Shown: positions 1 to 9,569, counted from the first letter of the stretch. The stretch: DNA of 64,000 nt from Helicobacteraceae bacterium (GCA_027023805.1 JALVUF010000057.1:1-64000); one strand, 5' to 3'. Translations and numbers: made by a program. The notes: generated by a model from the sequence alone, not told the origin.

Positions 1-106
1 CTTGGTTTTGCACGATATTGTTATCTATATAAATATAACTTGGAGCAATAATGTTCATTTTATAACTTTGTATGTAAACTTTAAACAATATTATGCTTAA
101 TTTTGG

Positions 107-112
107 TAAAAT
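107..112 (+). promoter_or_regulatory. Putative sigma70 -10 element for the aroQ-flh operon
   Basis: TAAAAT preceded by TTTTGG in a very AT-rich leader, about 90 nt before aroQ. Campylobacterota sigma70 promoters usually show a good -10 and a poor -35, which fits. No other strong -10 is seen in positions 1-196. This assignment is inference from sequence alone. Confidence 0.4.
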
Positions 113-199
113 AATAACTTAAAGTTCATCTCGTAAAACTTGAACAAGCAAAGTGCAGGTATTTAGGGGTGTTTTAAAATCAATCAATCAAGGAATATG

Positions 200-673
200 A
201 TGAAAATAACTGTAATACAAGGTCCTAATTTAAATATGTTAGGTACAAGAGAGCAACATATTTACGGAACTATGAAACTAGAAGAAATTCATGCACAGAT
301 GAAGGATGTAGCAGCGCAAAATAATATAGAAATAGAGTTTTTTCAAAGTAATCTTGAAGGTGAGCTTGTCGATAAGATCCAAGAATGTTATGGAGACGCA
401 AACGGGATTATTATAAATCCTGCTGCATATACTCATACATCTATAGCTATTCGTGATGCGATTGCCGCTGTGTCTTTACCGACTATCGAAGTTCATATCT
501 CAAATCTATATCGCCGCGAAGAGTTTAGGCAAAAGAGTTTGATTTCGCCTGTTTGTGCGTCAACATTGATTGGTTTTGGTCCATTTGGATATCATCTGGC
601 GATGATTGGCATGCTGCAGTTATTTAGTGAAATTGAAGCGATGAAAGAAGCCGAAAAATCTACGCAGAAATAA
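200..673 (+). CDS. aroQ: 3-dehydroquinate dehydratase, type II
   Basis: Cytoplasmic shikimate-pathway enzyme that dehydrates 3-dehydroquinate to 3-dehydroshikimate. The N-terminus carries the type II signature [11 protein letters not shown] followed by the catalytic Tyr (about residue 22). The IEVHISN strand supplies the catalytic His, and the REEFR segment completes the active site. Length (157 aa) is normal. Two adjacent ATGs exist (197 and 200); the AAGGA at 190-194 sits at better spacing for 200. It heads the row aroQ-folK-flhF-flhG, the same order as Campylobacter jejuni Cj0066c-Cj0063c, and is probably co-transcribed with it. Confidence 0.95.
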   Translation: MKITVIQGPNLNMLGTREQHIYGTMKLEEIHAQMKDVAAQNNIEIEFFQSNLEGELVDKIQECYGDANGIIINPAAYTHTSIAIRDAIAAVSLPTIEVHISNLYRREEFRQKSLISPVCASTLIGFGPFGYHLAMIGMLQLFSEIEAMKEAEKSTQK

Positions 674-681
674 ATCTATAG

Positions 682-1167
682 ATGTTAAAGCAGGCAATAA
701 ACAACAAATTGATATCTATAAAGTCCAAATACTATCCATGTTGTTATTATCATGTTAAGCCCTATAGATTTATAGCAACAATAGGCATAGGTGGAAATGT
801 TTCAAATGTTTTGCACCGTTTTAATCACCTTATTTTTAAGTTTCGCAGGGATAAAGCGGTTCAAATTCTAAAAACTGGATTTATTTTAAAAAATCCACCT
901 TTTGGATATACCCAGCAAGAAGATTTTTATAATTCTGTCATTTTAGTCGGCACGTCTATGCAGCCTAAAGAGTTGCTAGCTTACCTTATGAGAGTGGAAA
1001 AATATTTTTCAAGAAAACGTACATTTAAAAATGCACCAAGGACATTGGATTTGGATATTTTGTTTTTTGATAACCGTGTAGTTAATACGCCGAAATTAAT
1101 TATTCCGCATCCTCATTGGCAAGAGCGTGATAGCGTAGTAATTCCACTGTTGAGTTTGTCGGCATGA
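682..1167 (+). CDS. folK: Hydroxymethyldihydropterin pyrophosphokinase
   Basis: Transfers pyrophosphate from ATP to 6-hydroxymethyl-7,8-dihydropterin in folate synthesis. The protein (161 aa) has a roughly 30-residue N-terminal extension before the IGIGGN strand, as in Campylobacter homologues. It then shows the QQEDFYNSV pterin-binding segment, the RTLDLDILFFD metal-binding motif with its two Asp pairs, and the IPHPHWQERDSVVIPL C-terminal signature. Its stop overlaps the flhF start by 4 nt, indicating translational coupling. The partner folP lies elsewhere in the window (33459-34604). Confidence 0.9.
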   Translation: MLKQAINNKLISIKSKYYPCCYYHVKPYRFIATIGIGGNVSNVLHRFNHLIFKFRRDKAVQILKTGFILKNPPFGYTQQEDFYNSVILVGTSMQPKELLAYLMRVEKYFSRKRTFKNAPRTLDLDILFFDNRVVNTPKLIIPHPHWQERDSVVIPLLSLSA

Positions 1168-2438
1168 AAATTTTAACTTTTAGCGGTAGTACCCCCACAG
1201 AAGCACTAAAGAAGGCGCGATTAACGGTAGGCGAAGATGCAATGTTGATCGAAACGCGCGAATTGCAAAAAAAATCATTAGGCAAGCCCGCTTTGTATGA
1301 AATCGTAGTCGGAATAGATGAATCTAATATTAAGGCAAAAGTACCGAAAAAGAGGTCTTTGCGTAATCAAAACTCAATTGCAAAAGAGAGCAAGGATGTT
1401 CTTTATAATATCTCAAAGGCAGCTAGGCAAATATCTGAAATTGCCAAAACTACCACAAACATGGACTCAGATGATGCTCATATAGATCATGATAATGTAC
1501 AAAATAACAATGACGGCACATTGAGTGAAATTAAAAATGAGATATCAAAATTAAGTGATAAGGTCAGATTGATACAAAATATGTTTTGGGAAGAAAAATC
1601 TGAAACAATTACACCTGCCATACCTTCAGAGTTTGCACAGATTTACAAAATGGCTCTTCAAAGCGGCATGAATACCAACCATCTTAATGAGATGATGCGC
1701 CTTAGTTTAGAGCATATGCCGCTTAAAATGCGTGAAAATTCTCAGACCGTCCAAAGATATTTTAAATCATTATTACGCAAGATTATTCCCGTGAGAATGG
1801 AAAATAATCTTAGTGTCGGTAAAAAAAAGATTATGATGCTTGTGGGACCTACAGGGGCGGGTAAAACAACATCTATAGCAAAATTAGCCGCTAGATACTC
1901 ATATCTTTTAGAGAAAAAATACAAAGTTGGCTTGATTGTACTAGATACCTATCGTATAGGAGCGGTTGAGCAGTTGATGCAGTATGCCAGAATGATGAAA
2001 TTGGCGATTGAGACAGTTGTCGATCCGCCTGAATTTTCTTTGGCGTTGGACTCGCTACAGTACTGCGATTATATTTTAATAGATACTATGGGATCTAGTC
2101 CGTATGACAAAGAAAAACTGAAAAAGCTATACGATTGTCTAAATTCAAATACGACACAAAACAGTATTGATGTTGTTTTGGTGTTACCTAGTTCAATTAA
2201 ATATGAAGATTTAATGATAACGTATAAAAATTTTTCAACCCTAAATATCGATACGCTGATGTTTACAAAACTAGATGAGACAAAAGGGTTTGGTAATATC
2301 TTTTCATTAGTCTATGAAACAAAAAAGCCAATTAGTTATTTTTCTGTGGGACAGGAAGTCCCTGAGGATCTAGTAGTGGCAAGTAGTGATTTTTTGGTTG
2401 ACTGTTTACTGCACGGACTAAACGGGAGTAAAATATAA
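1164..2438 (+). CDS. flhF: Flagellar biosynthesis SRP-type GTPase FlhF
   Basis: SRP-family GTPase that sets polar placement of the flagellum and, in Campylobacterota, is needed for sigma54 flagellar gene expression. The N-terminal basic domain (1-110) is followed by a poorly conserved linker and then the NG domain. P-loop GPTGAGKTT lies at 228-236, with DTYRIGAVEQ after it and G4 TKLDET near 370. The G3 motif reads DTMGSS where SRP GTPases usually have DTAGR, so the hydrolysis-linked loop is divergent. Length 424 aa. Overlaps flhG by one base. Partner ATPase FlhG follows directly. Confidence 0.95.
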   Translation: MKILTFSGSTPTEALKKARLTVGEDAMLIETRELQKKSLGKPALYEIVVGIDESNIKAKVPKKRSLRNQNSIAKESKDVLYNISKAARQISEIAKTTTNMDSDDAHIDHDNVQNNNDGTLSEIKNEISKLSDKVRLIQNMFWEEKSETITPAIPSEFAQIYKMALQSGMNTNHLNEMMRLSLEHMPLKMRENSQTVQRYFKSLLRKIIPVRMENNLSVGKKKIMMLVGPTGAGKTTSIAKLAARYSYLLEKKYKVGLIVLDTYRIGAVEQLMQYARMMKLAIETVVDPPEFSLALDSLQYCDYILIDTMGSSPYDKEKLKKLYDCLNSNTTQNSIDVVLVLPSSIKYEDLMITYKNFSTLNIDTLMFTKLDETKGFGNIFSLVYETKKPISYFSVGQEVPEDLVVASSDFLVDCLLHGLNGSKI

Positions 2439-3310
2439 TGCAACATCAGGCTAAAAAACTAGAAAAGCTAGTACAAGAGCAGTCTGCGCCAAGAACTACT
2501 AAAACAAGATTTATCGCTATAACTAGCGGAAAAGGCGGCGTAGGCAAAAGTACCATCAGCTCTAATCTTGCTTATATATTGTCCCAAAAAGGTCTAAATG
2601 TCGGCATATTTGATGCTGATATAGGACTTGCTAATTTAGATGTAATGTTTAATGTAAAAATCCGAAAAAATATATTACATGTAATGCGCAAAGAAGCATC
2701 TGTTGCAGATATTTTAATACCAATTACAAGAAATCTCATATTAATACCAGGAGACAGTGGAGATGAGATATTAAAGTATCTTGATGAGACTATGTTTGCC
2801 AGTGTTATGCAAGATGCGCATGTGCTTGATAAGCTGGATGTTATGTTGATTGATACGGGTGCGGGTATCGGGGAGCATATGAAAATGTTTATCAAAGCAG
2901 CAGATGATGCAGTTGTAGTAACAGTCCCAGACCCGGCAGCTATTACGGATGCTTATGCAACTATTAAAACAATATCATCTTTAAAAAATGATATTTATGT
3001 GATTATGAATCAGGTACGCAGCAAAAAAGAAGCTAATGCAATTTTTAATAAAATCAAAAAGGTTGCACAATCTAATGTTAGAGAAGAGTTGAATTTACAA
3101 TTGTTGGGCAACATAGCAACAAGCAGCAAAGTTGCAATGTCTGTTAAAAAGCGAGAGTTAGTAGCAGTTACATACCCTAGATCACAGCCTGTTGCAGAAC
3201 TTGAGGCTATTGCCCAGAGGTTAATGCAGAATTTGGAACAAAATATGCTAGTTTCTTCTACAGACAATGGCTTAACGGGGCTTTTTAAACGCCTGTTGCA
3301 GCATTTTTAA
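2438..3310 (+). CDS. flhG: MinD-like flagellar number regulator FlhG
   Basis: ParA/MinD-family ATPase that works with FlhF to limit flagellar number; in C. jejuni it also affects cell division site choice. A short N-terminal segment resembling the FlhF-activating helix (1-25) precedes the deviant Walker A SGKGGVGKST at about 30-39. DADIGLANLD and the Walker B-like LIDTGAG follow. Amphipathic residues near the C-terminus could provide membrane targeting. Length 290 aa is normal. It lies in the flhF-flhG-fliA operon. Confidence 0.95.
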   Translation: MQHQAKKLEKLVQEQSAPRTTKTRFIAITSGKGGVGKSTISSNLAYILSQKGLNVGIFDADIGLANLDVMFNVKIRKNILHVMRKEASVADILIPITRNLILIPGDSGDEILKYLDETMFASVMQDAHVLDKLDVMLIDTGAGIGEHMKMFIKAADDAVVVTVPDPAAITDAYATIKTISSLKNDIYVIMNQVRSKKEANAIFNKIKKVAQSNVREELNLQLLGNIATSSKVAMSVKKRELVAVTYPRSQPVAELEAIAQRLMQNLEQNMLVSSTDNGLTGLFKRLLQHF

Positions 3311-3325
3311 TGTATTGGAGTATAA

Positions 3326-3649
3326 ATGTTTGGATCTAATTTTGTCGCATTTTTAACGGTACAGGGATTTTTTATAGGTATTGTATTTGGTATTTTAAAT
3401 TCAAGTAGTGCTCTTAGTTTACTGATAGATACACTCCTTATATCAATATTTTTTTATCTTTTTGCCCATATTGTTGTGGCACTGTATTTTACAACGTTAC
3501 AGATGACTACCAGACATTTTTCTAAAAAGATGCTAGAATCGGATTTGGATCGATTTGTATTAGAGATCAATAAAAGAGAAAAGTTAATAGACAGCACTAC
3601 CGCAGCATCATTTTTTGATGAGGTATCCTTGCCTGGAGACAAAGCATGA
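3326..3649 (+). CDS. Small membrane protein of the flhG-fliA interval
   Basis: 107 aa with two hydrophobic segments (about 5-25 and 32-60) followed by a charged cytoplasmic-looking tail. No known domain is recognised. C. jejuni carries an uncharacterised membrane gene (Cj0062c) at the same place between flhG and fliA, and the position suggests orthology. Its stop overlaps the fliA start by 4 nt, so it is co-translated with the flagellar sigma factor. A flagellar or polar role is inference from position only. Confidence 0.75.
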   Translation: MFGSNFVAFLTVQGFFIGIVFGILNSSSALSLLIDTLLISIFFYLFAHIVVALYFTTLQMTTRHFSKKMLESDLDRFVLEINKREKLIDSTTAASFFDEVSLPGDKA

Positions 3650-4332
3650 TATGTGCATATGAAAATGAGATTAAACATGCAAAAGATGAACTTGCCGTCC
3701 AGTTTCTCCCCGCTGTTAAAGCTATGGCATTTCGTCTCAAAGAGCGACTGCCTAGTTCTGTGGATTTTATGGATCTTTATGCTATAGGTACCGAAGAGTT
3801 GGTAAAATTAGCAAGAAAATATGATAAAAAGCAAAATGATTCTTTTTGGGGATATGCTAAAACAAGAACTTACGGTGCTATGTTAGATTATTTACGCTCC
3901 TTAGATGTAGTAAGCAGAGCAAATAGAAAACTCATCAAAAAAATCGACAAAGCTATTGAAGAATATCTTATTTTACATAATCAAGAACCGACTGATGATG
4001 AGCTAGCTGCCATGTTGCCAGATGAAGGCCTTAAAAAGATACATCAAGCACGTATCGCCTCAGAAATATTTATGGTGATGCCGCTTGAAGACCAACTTCA
4101 AGAAGCTGATTGTTGTGATACAATGATGACTGTTGAGCGAGAACAACTAATAGAAATTATTGAAAATATATTATCCTTATTAACACAGCGAGAGCAAATG
4201 GTGATACAGTTGTATTATTTTGAAGAGTTGACTTTGCGAGAGATTAGCGCTATTTTAAATATCACAGAATCTAGAATTTCTCAAATCCATAAATCTGTGA
4301 TTAAGCAGATTAAAAATAGTTTGGGAGTATAG
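3646..4332 (+). CDS. fliA: Flagellar sigma factor sigma28
   Basis: RNA polymerase sigma factor for late flagellar genes. Region 2 is visible around YDKKQNDSFWGYAKTRTYGAMLDYLRS. Region 3 is reduced, and region 4 carries LTQREQMVIQLYYFEELTLREISAIL with the HTH ITESRISQIHKSVIK. Length 228 aa is normal. Its anti-sigma factor FlgM is encoded at 46715-46921, behind a candidate sigma28 promoter. One base separates the fliA stop from the fliM ATG, so the sigma factor and switch proteins are made from one message. Confidence 0.95.
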   Translation: MICAYENEIKHAKDELAVQFLPAVKAMAFRLKERLPSSVDFMDLYAIGTEELVKLARKYDKKQNDSFWGYAKTRTYGAMLDYLRSLDVVSRANRKLIKKIDKAIEEYLILHNQEPTDDELAAMLPDEGLKKIHQARIASEIFMVMPLEDQLQEADCCDTMMTVEREQLIEIIENILSLLTQREQMVIQLYYFEELTLREISAILNITESRISQIHKSVIKQIKNSLGV

Positions 4333-5433
4333 ATGGCTGATATACTTTCACAAGAAGAGATAGATGCACTGCTTGATGTTGTAGATGAGAGTGATGAAGC
4401 GATAGAAGAATCTCCTCAGGAATCTTTATTTGCACAGCGTCAAATTACCCTTTATGATTTTAAGCGACCAAATAGGGTATCAAAAGAGCAATTGCGTGCA
4501 TTTCGTGGGATTCATGACAAAATGGCACGTTCGCTCTCTTCACAAATATCGTCAATCATGCGTTCTATCGTAGAGATACAGCTTCACTCGGTTGATCAAA
4601 TGACTTATGGCGAATTTTTAATGTCTTTGCCAAATCCGACCAGTTTTAATGTTTTTTCTTTTAAGCCGCTTGAGGGTAATGGTATTTTGGAGCTAAATCC
4701 ATCTATCGCTTATCCTATGTTAGATAGGTTGCTAGGCGGCAAAGGCGATCCTTTTGAGTCAAGCAGAGAGTTTTCAGATATTGAACTTAGCCTGTTTGAG
4801 ACAATACTGAAAGTTATTATGTCAACACTAAAAGAGGCATGGACACCTGTAACGGACTTTTATCCAAATATTGAATCAAAAGAGTCCAGCCCGAATGTTG
4901 TCCAAATTGTTGCTCAAAATGAGATTGTAGTGATGATTGTTATGGAGATCATTATAGGTCATAGCTCAGGCATGATGAATATCTGCTATCCGGTTATTTC
5001 ATTAGAGCCCTTGTTGCCTAAATTGGCCAGCAGAGATTTGATGTTAAGTGAAACCAGTTCTAAAAAAAGTAGAAATCAGGAGCTTCAAGTCTTACTCGGT
5101 GGAGCACATGTGCATGTTGAAGCGATACTGGGAGAAACAGAATTGACAATGCGCAATATATTAGAACTTCAAGATGGTGATATTATACGATTAGATAATG
5201 CAGCTAATGATATTGTAATGTTATCAGTTGATGGTAAAAATAGATTTCAAGGCGAAATAGGGCTGAGACGCTTTAGAAAATCGGTTAAAATTATCGAACT
5301 GCTAGAAACAGAAAAAGATCATGTAAAACGCGCTTTAGAGAATTTTGAATTGCAAAGAAAAGAGAAAATAGAGGGTGCTAAAGATTATATCCATCAAGTT
5401 GAGCAAGATGAACAGGAGATTATAAATGAGTGA
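4333..5433 (+). CDS. fliM: Flagellar motor switch protein FliM
   Basis: C-ring protein that binds CheY-P and sets rotation direction. The CheY-binding peptide SQEEIDALLD is at the extreme N-terminus. The middle CheC-like domain (about 45-240) contains the GGxG-type turn (LLGGKGDPF), and the SpoA/FliN-like domain occupies about 245-330. After residue 330 comes a charged, helical tail (KRALENFELQRKEK...) somewhat longer than in enteric FliM. The 3' end overlaps fliY by 8 nt. Confidence 0.95.
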   Translation: MADILSQEEIDALLDVVDESDEAIEESPQESLFAQRQITLYDFKRPNRVSKEQLRAFRGIHDKMARSLSSQISSIMRSIVEIQLHSVDQMTYGEFLMSLPNPTSFNVFSFKPLEGNGILELNPSIAYPMLDRLLGGKGDPFESSREFSDIELSLFETILKVIMSTLKEAWTPVTDFYPNIESKESSPNVVQIVAQNEIVVMIVMEIIIGHSSGMMNICYPVISLEPLLPKLASRDLMLSETSSKKSRNQELQVLLGGAHVHVEAILGETELTMRNILELQDGDIIRLDNAANDIVMLSVDGKNRFQGEIGLRRFRKSVKIIELLETEKDHVKRALENFELQRKEKIEGAKDYIHQVEQDEQEIINE

Positions 5434-6295
5434 TTTTAGAACATTATTTGAACAAGAGATAGTGGCAACCATACAAAGCTTGACCGGGCATTCTCCTAAC
5501 ATTGCTAAAAAAGAGGAGGAAACTTTATCTATAGTGTCTAACGTTCTGCCTCCGATCTCTCTTGTCAATATTGCAGTAAGCGGAGCTATAGACGCTAAAG
5601 TAGTTTTAGCTTTTCCTCCGATAATTGCAACAGCTTTGGGCGACTTGATGCTGGGCGGTGAGGGTCAAAGTAAAGATAGTATGGATGATGATGACCTTGA
5701 TGCAATAAAGGAGATTGTCTCAAATATAATGGGGTCAATTTCTACTAGCTTGGGAGCGCAAAAAGAGTTGCCTGCCGTAACTTTTAAAGTTGAATCTGTA
5801 GATTTTATCGGTGAAGACGGAACGGTTAATTTAGATCAATATAGTCAAATGTATGTTTATGATTTTACTATTGGTGAAACTAATTCTATCTTTATGTTTA
5901 TTGTTGATGATGCATTTAAAAATCTCTTTTTAAGTCCAGAAAATAAAGCCAATGATATAAAAAATAATATTTCTAGCCATGAGCATAAAGAACCTTTGGA
6001 GACAGAAAGTGTAAATTTAGACACTAAAGAGATGAATAATATCTCATTGATTTTAGATGTCAAATTACCGTTAAAAGTGCGCATAGGAAAAAAGAAAATG
6101 CTTTTAAAAGATGTCCTGAGTATGGATATCGGATCTGTCATAGAGTTAAATCAATTAGCCAATGATCCGTTGGATATTTTAGTGGACGACCATGTAATAG
6201 CGCAAGGTGAGGTGGTAATAGTCGATGGAAACTTTGGTGTGCAAATAACTAGTATCGGCAGCAAAGCAGATAGATTACATAAATTAAAATCATAA
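5426..6295 (+). CDS. fliY: Flagellar motor switch protein FliY (FliN-type)
   Basis: C-ring component. Campylobacterota carry FliY, often alongside a separate FliN. The N-terminal part (1-185) looks CheC/FliM-middle-like, including a GDLMLGGEG turn near 72. A polar linker follows (190-215). The C-terminal SpoA domain (about 216-285) contains LDVKLPLKVRIGKKKMLLKD and DILVDDHVIAQGEVV. Length 289 aa matches the family. It is the last flagellar gene of the operon; mnmA follows after 12 nt and may share the transcript. Confidence 0.9.
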   Translation: MSDFRTLFEQEIVATIQSLTGHSPNIAKKEEETLSIVSNVLPPISLVNIAVSGAIDAKVVLAFPPIIATALGDLMLGGEGQSKDSMDDDDLDAIKEIVSNIMGSISTSLGAQKELPAVTFKVESVDFIGEDGTVNLDQYSQMYVYDFTIGETNSIFMFIVDDAFKNLFLSPENKANDIKNNISSHEHKEPLETESVNLDTKEMNNISLILDVKLPLKVRIGKKKMLLKDVLSMDIGSVIELNQLANDPLDILVDDHVIAQGEVVIVDGNFGVQITSIGSKADRLHKLKS

Positions 6296-6307
6296 GAAAG
6301 ATAAAAC

Positions 6308-7339
6308 ATGAATAACAATAAAGTATTAATAGGCATGAGTGGGGGCGTAGATTCTACGATCTCGACACTTTTGTTAAAAGAGGAGGGGTATGAGGTTGAA
6401 GGTGTTTATATGAGACTACACTCAAGACCCGGTTATCATGAGATTCATCAAGCTCGTGCCCAAGCGGCTGCGGACTTTGTGGGTGTTAAGCTGCATATTT
6501 TGAATTTGGAAGATACCTTTCAAGATAAAGTTGTTAATCCGTTCGTGCAGACATATAAAGAGGGGCACACCCCAAATCCATGCGCTTTATGCAACAGAAA
6601 TCTCAAGTTTGGTGAAATGGTAAAATTTGCCGATACAATCAATGCCAAATATATAGCAACAGGGCACTACATACAGCATGATGGAAAATATTTACTCAAA
6701 GCAAAAGATGAAAATAAAGATCAGAGCTATTTTTTATTTTTTATAAATAAAGAGATAGTTCCCAGACTGCTTTTTCCGATGGGTTTGAGAAAAAAAAGCG
6801 ATGTGAAAAGATTTGCCTCTCAAATAAAAGGACTAGAGTCATTTGCATCACAACCAGAATCTAGTGAAATTTGTTTTGTAGAGACAACATACACAGATGT
6901 TTTAAGAGATTATGTTGAGGTAGATAGCAGTGGAGATGTTTTAGATACCAGTGGTCAAGTAGTTGGAACGCATAAAGGCTATATGCATTATACCATAGGC
7001 AAAAGAAAAGGTTTTACCGTTCGTGGGGCTCATGAGCCCCACTTTGTGCTTAGCATTAACCCAAAATTAAATCAGATCGTAGTTGGCACGCGGGATGAAC
7101 TTGCTTGCCATATAGTTAAGTTGCGTGATATTAATATGTTTGATGAAAAGACTCATTTTGAAGCGTTTGTAAAACTAAGATACAGGACGATAGCTATCAG
7201 ATGTGTTGTAGATATTGATGTGGATAAGCAAACTGCGGTTGTTTCATTAAAAGAACCCGCATTTGGCATAGCGCAGGGACAAGCGGCAGTTTTTTACGAT
7301 GAAGATGACAGGCTTTTGGGAGGAGGATGGATAACGTAA
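6308..7339 (+). CDS. mnmA: tRNA-specific 2-thiouridylase
   Basis: Makes the 2-thio group of U34 in Lys, Glu and Gln tRNAs using persulfide sulfur. The PP-loop GMSGGVDST is at 9-17. The catalytic Cys pair lies in the NPCALCNRNLKFG segment (about 97) and the SSEICFVE segment (about 195). The C-terminal beta-barrel ends in LLGGGWI. The protein is slightly short (343 aa) for the family but complete. It follows fliY closely and may be read from the same transcript. Confidence 0.95.
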   Translation: MNNNKVLIGMSGGVDSTISTLLLKEEGYEVEGVYMRLHSRPGYHEIHQARAQAAADFVGVKLHILNLEDTFQDKVVNPFVQTYKEGHTPNPCALCNRNLKFGEMVKFADTINAKYIATGHYIQHDGKYLLKAKDENKDQSYFLFFINKEIVPRLLFPMGLRKKSDVKRFASQIKGLESFASQPESSEICFVETTYTDVLRDYVEVDSSGDVLDTSGQVVGTHKGYMHYTIGKRKGFTVRGAHEPHFVLSINPKLNQIVVGTRDELACHIVKLRDINMFDEKTHFEAFVKLRYRTIAIRCVVDIDVDKQTAVVSLKEPAFGIAQGQAAVFYDEDDRLLGGGWIT

Positions 7340-7375
7340 GAGTCGCTCTTAAGTTAAACCTTTGGTTTGCTTTGA

Positions 7376-7381
7376 TATAAT
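7376..7381 (+). promoter_or_regulatory. sigma70 -10 element for rpmB
   Basis: Perfect TATAAT preceded by TTTGCTTTGA, 38 nt before the rpmB start, giving a predicted start site near 7388. A well-placed AGAAGGGAG Shine-Dalgarno lies just before the ATG. Confidence 0.7.
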
Positions 7382-7419
7382 TCGAAACTTTAATTTTTGT
7401 AACAGAAGGGAGCCTAATT

Positions 7420-7608
7420 ATGGCAAGAAGATGTGCTATCAGCGGCAAAGGCCCAATGAGTGGAAACAATGTTTCTCATGCTAAAAATAGAACTAAGCGT
7501 CGTTTTTTACCAAACTTGCGGGTAGTCCGCATATCCTTAGATGACGGAACAACAAAAAAGATTAAAATATCTGCAAAAGAACTTAGAACTCTTAAGAAAA
7601 ACTCTTAG
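7420..7608 (+). CDS. rpmB: 50S ribosomal protein L28
   Basis: Small basic ribosomal protein (62 aa). The signature [12 protein letters not shown] and [11 protein letters not shown] are clear. It appears monocistronic, with a strong -10 at 7376 and a Rho-independent terminator at 7632-7671. Confidence 0.97.
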   Translation: MARRCAISGKGPMSGNNVSHAKNRTKRRFLPNLRVVRISLDDGTTKKIKISAKELRTLKKNS

Positions 7609-7631
7609 AAGTTTTAGTTTAAGTAATTTTA

Positions 7632-7671
7632 TACAACAGAGTTGCATTTGCATAAATCTGTTGTAATTTTT
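7632..7671 (+). terminator. Rho-independent terminator after rpmB
   Basis: Inverted repeat TACAACAGA (7632-7640) / TCTGTTGTA (7657-7665), 9 bp perfect with a 16-nt loop, followed by a run of five T at 7667-7671. It lies 24 nt after the rpmB stop. The arms are AT-rich, as usual for this genome. Confidence 0.7.
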
Positions 7672-7764
7672 AATAAAATATGCGGTTAATATCTTTTAAT
7701 ATCTCTTTTTTATCTATCAACAAAATAACTTATCTAACTAAACTCTTTACACAAAGGATTATAG

Positions 7765-8946
7765 ATGCGAAAAATTATACAAAAAGATGCTGCAATATTT
7801 TTACCGGACGGTTTTTACATGGATGGAATCAATGCGGGTTTGAAACAAAACGGAGCACTTGATTTAGCATTTATATATAGCGATAATATATGTGATATAG
7901 CATCTTCATTTACCACAAACAAGATGGCGGCAGCACCGATTAGACATTTTAAAAATAAGGGATTTTTCCAAACAAATTTTCTTTTAATCAACTCTAAAAA
8001 CGCCAATGCTATGACTGCTCAGCGAGGTATTGATGATATTGATGAGATATTAAATTCTTTGGAGTATGACAATATTATCAATCCTATTATGAGCTCAACG
8101 GGTGTTATAGGCGTAAGACTCCCAAAAGAGAAAATTATCAAAGGTGTAAAGTGTTTTGACTTAACAGCAAAAAATCCATATAATGCAAGTACTGCAATCT
8201 TGACAACCGATAAATATGCAAAACGAATCTCCTATGAAGTTGTTTTGGAAGATGGTAAGAGTTTTGGTATTTGGGCAATGGCTAAAGGTGCGGGTATGAT
8301 AAATCCGGCTATGGCTACAATGTTATCATTTATCTTAACGGATGCAGATGTAGATGCAAATACTATGCAAGATATCTTAGATGATGCTGTTGAAGATACT
8401 TTTAATGCTATTAGCGTTGACGGCGATACTTCTACAAACGATACGGTTTTGATGATGTCAAACAAAAAAAGCGGTAACTTTGATAAAGAGATGTTTAAGC
8501 AAGCCGTAAAAAAAGTTATGCAATATTTGGCTTTAGAGATTGTTAGAGACGGCGAAGGTGCTACAAAAGTTGTGGCGTATCGTATTACCGGTGCGAAAAA
8601 TAGACAAGAAGCGCAAAAGGCAGCTAAGGCGCTAAGCAACTCTTTGTTAGTTAAAACGGCTATTTTTGGAGAAGATCCAAATTGGGGACGTATCGCTTCA
8701 ACGATAGGCGCAAGCGGTATTTCATGTAAAGAAGAACTGCTTAGTATCTCATATGATGATGTGTGTTTATTTAAAAAAGGTGAACTCCTTTTTGATGATA
8801 CATACGAGCAGCAAGCTAAAGATATTATGAAAAAAGATCATTTTACAATCACTTGTGATTTAGGTATATCTGATGCAAGCTTTACAGCTTATGGCTGCGA
8901 TTTAGGACATGAGTATATTAATATTAATGCAGACTATAGAACATAA
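7765..8946 (+). CDS. argJ: Glutamate N-acetyltransferase / amino-acid acetyltransferase ArgJ
   Basis: Ornithine acetyltransferase of the cyclic arginine pathway; moves acetyl from N-acetylornithine to glutamate. The precursor self-cleaves before a nucleophilic Thr; here KGAGMINPAMATML places cleavage at A184/T185. The GDTSTND oxyanion region and the C-terminal EYININADYRT are intact. Length 393 aa is normal. The gene is convergent with the TRIC-like gene, with only 1 base between the stops. Confidence 0.95.
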   Translation: MRKIIQKDAAIFLPDGFYMDGINAGLKQNGALDLAFIYSDNICDIASSFTTNKMAAAPIRHFKNKGFFQTNFLLINSKNANAMTAQRGIDDIDEILNSLEYDNIINPIMSSTGVIGVRLPKEKIIKGVKCFDLTAKNPYNASTAILTTDKYAKRISYEVVLEDGKSFGIWAMAKGAGMINPAMATMLSFILTDADVDANTMQDILDDAVEDTFNAISVDGDTSTNDTVLMMSNKKSGNFDKEMFKQAVKKVMQYLALEIVRDGEGATKVVAYRITGAKNRQEAQKAAKALSNSLLVKTAIFGEDPNWGRIASTIGASGISCKEELLSISYDDVCLFKKGELLFDDTYEQQAKDIMKKDHFTITCDLGISDASFTAYGCDLGHEYININADYRT

Positions 8947-8947
8947 A

Positions 8948-9568
8948 TTACCGGTTTAACCGTGGAAGACGCCACTGTTTTTTATACGCTATGAGGCGCA
9001 GTAAAATACCAAAGAGTGCCGTGAGTACAATTGTAGTAGAACTAAGCATGCCGGCGGCATGCAAAACAAGCAGTAAAACCGCAACAATAACGGCAACCGA
9101 GCCGTAAAAGTCACTCTTTAGTACTATTGGCACCTGATTTATCAAGACATCTCTCATGACCCCGCCACCAACAGCAGTGATAAAACTTAAAATTATAACG
9201 CCAAAAAAGTTATATTTAGCATTGATAGCCAAAAGCGCACCCGATACACTAAATGCAACTAGTCCTATTGTATCACTGATAATAAAAATCCATTTTTTTT
9301 CAAAATTTGTATATTTGTATAATTTCATGGAAAATGCAATCACTAAAACAATAATTAAGGCTATGGCAGGGTATGATGTCTCAAACGCGAATGGTTTAAC
9401 AAGCAGTAAAGTATCACGTATGATGCCACCGCCAAGTGCTGTTAGTGAAGAGGTTATGATTAGGCCAAGAATATCAAGTTTATGCCTTGCTCCAATTAAA
9501 AAACCTGAGACGGCAAACGCAAAAATACCTATAATATCAACCACTATAAGAGGATGTATATAATGCAT
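8948..9568 (-). CDS. TRIC-type / UPF0126 membrane protein (YicG/YadS family)
   Basis: Six to seven hydrophobic helices with the duplicated UPF0126 pattern. The family motif (G-hydrophobic-GGG-hydrophobic-RD) occurs twice, as LGGGIIRDTLL and VGGGVMRDVLI. The family is distantly related to trimeric intracellular cation channels, and prokaryotic members conduct monovalent cations in vitro. A longer reading starting at 9658 would run into the neighbouring hexapeptide gene; the ATG at 9568 (MHYIHPL) gives the usual 206-aa length and leaves 1 base between the genes. Confidence 0.85.
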   Translation of the reverse strand: MHYIHPLIVVDIIGIFAFAVSGFLIGARHKLDILGLIITSSLTALGGGIIRDTLLLVKPFAFETSYPAIALIIVLVIAFSMKLYKYTNFEKKWIFIISDTIGLVAFSVSGALLAINAKYNFFGVIILSFITAVGGGVMRDVLINQVPIVLKSDFYGSVAVIVAVLLLVLHAAGMLSSTTIVLTALFGILLRLIAYKKQWRLPRLNR

Positions 9569-9569
9569 A

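Noticed and set aside
9156-9563. Long frame antisense to the TRIC-like gene
   Set aside because: It mirrors a hydrophobic coding region, has no ribosome site and no recognisable domain; the minus-strand protein has clear family motifs.
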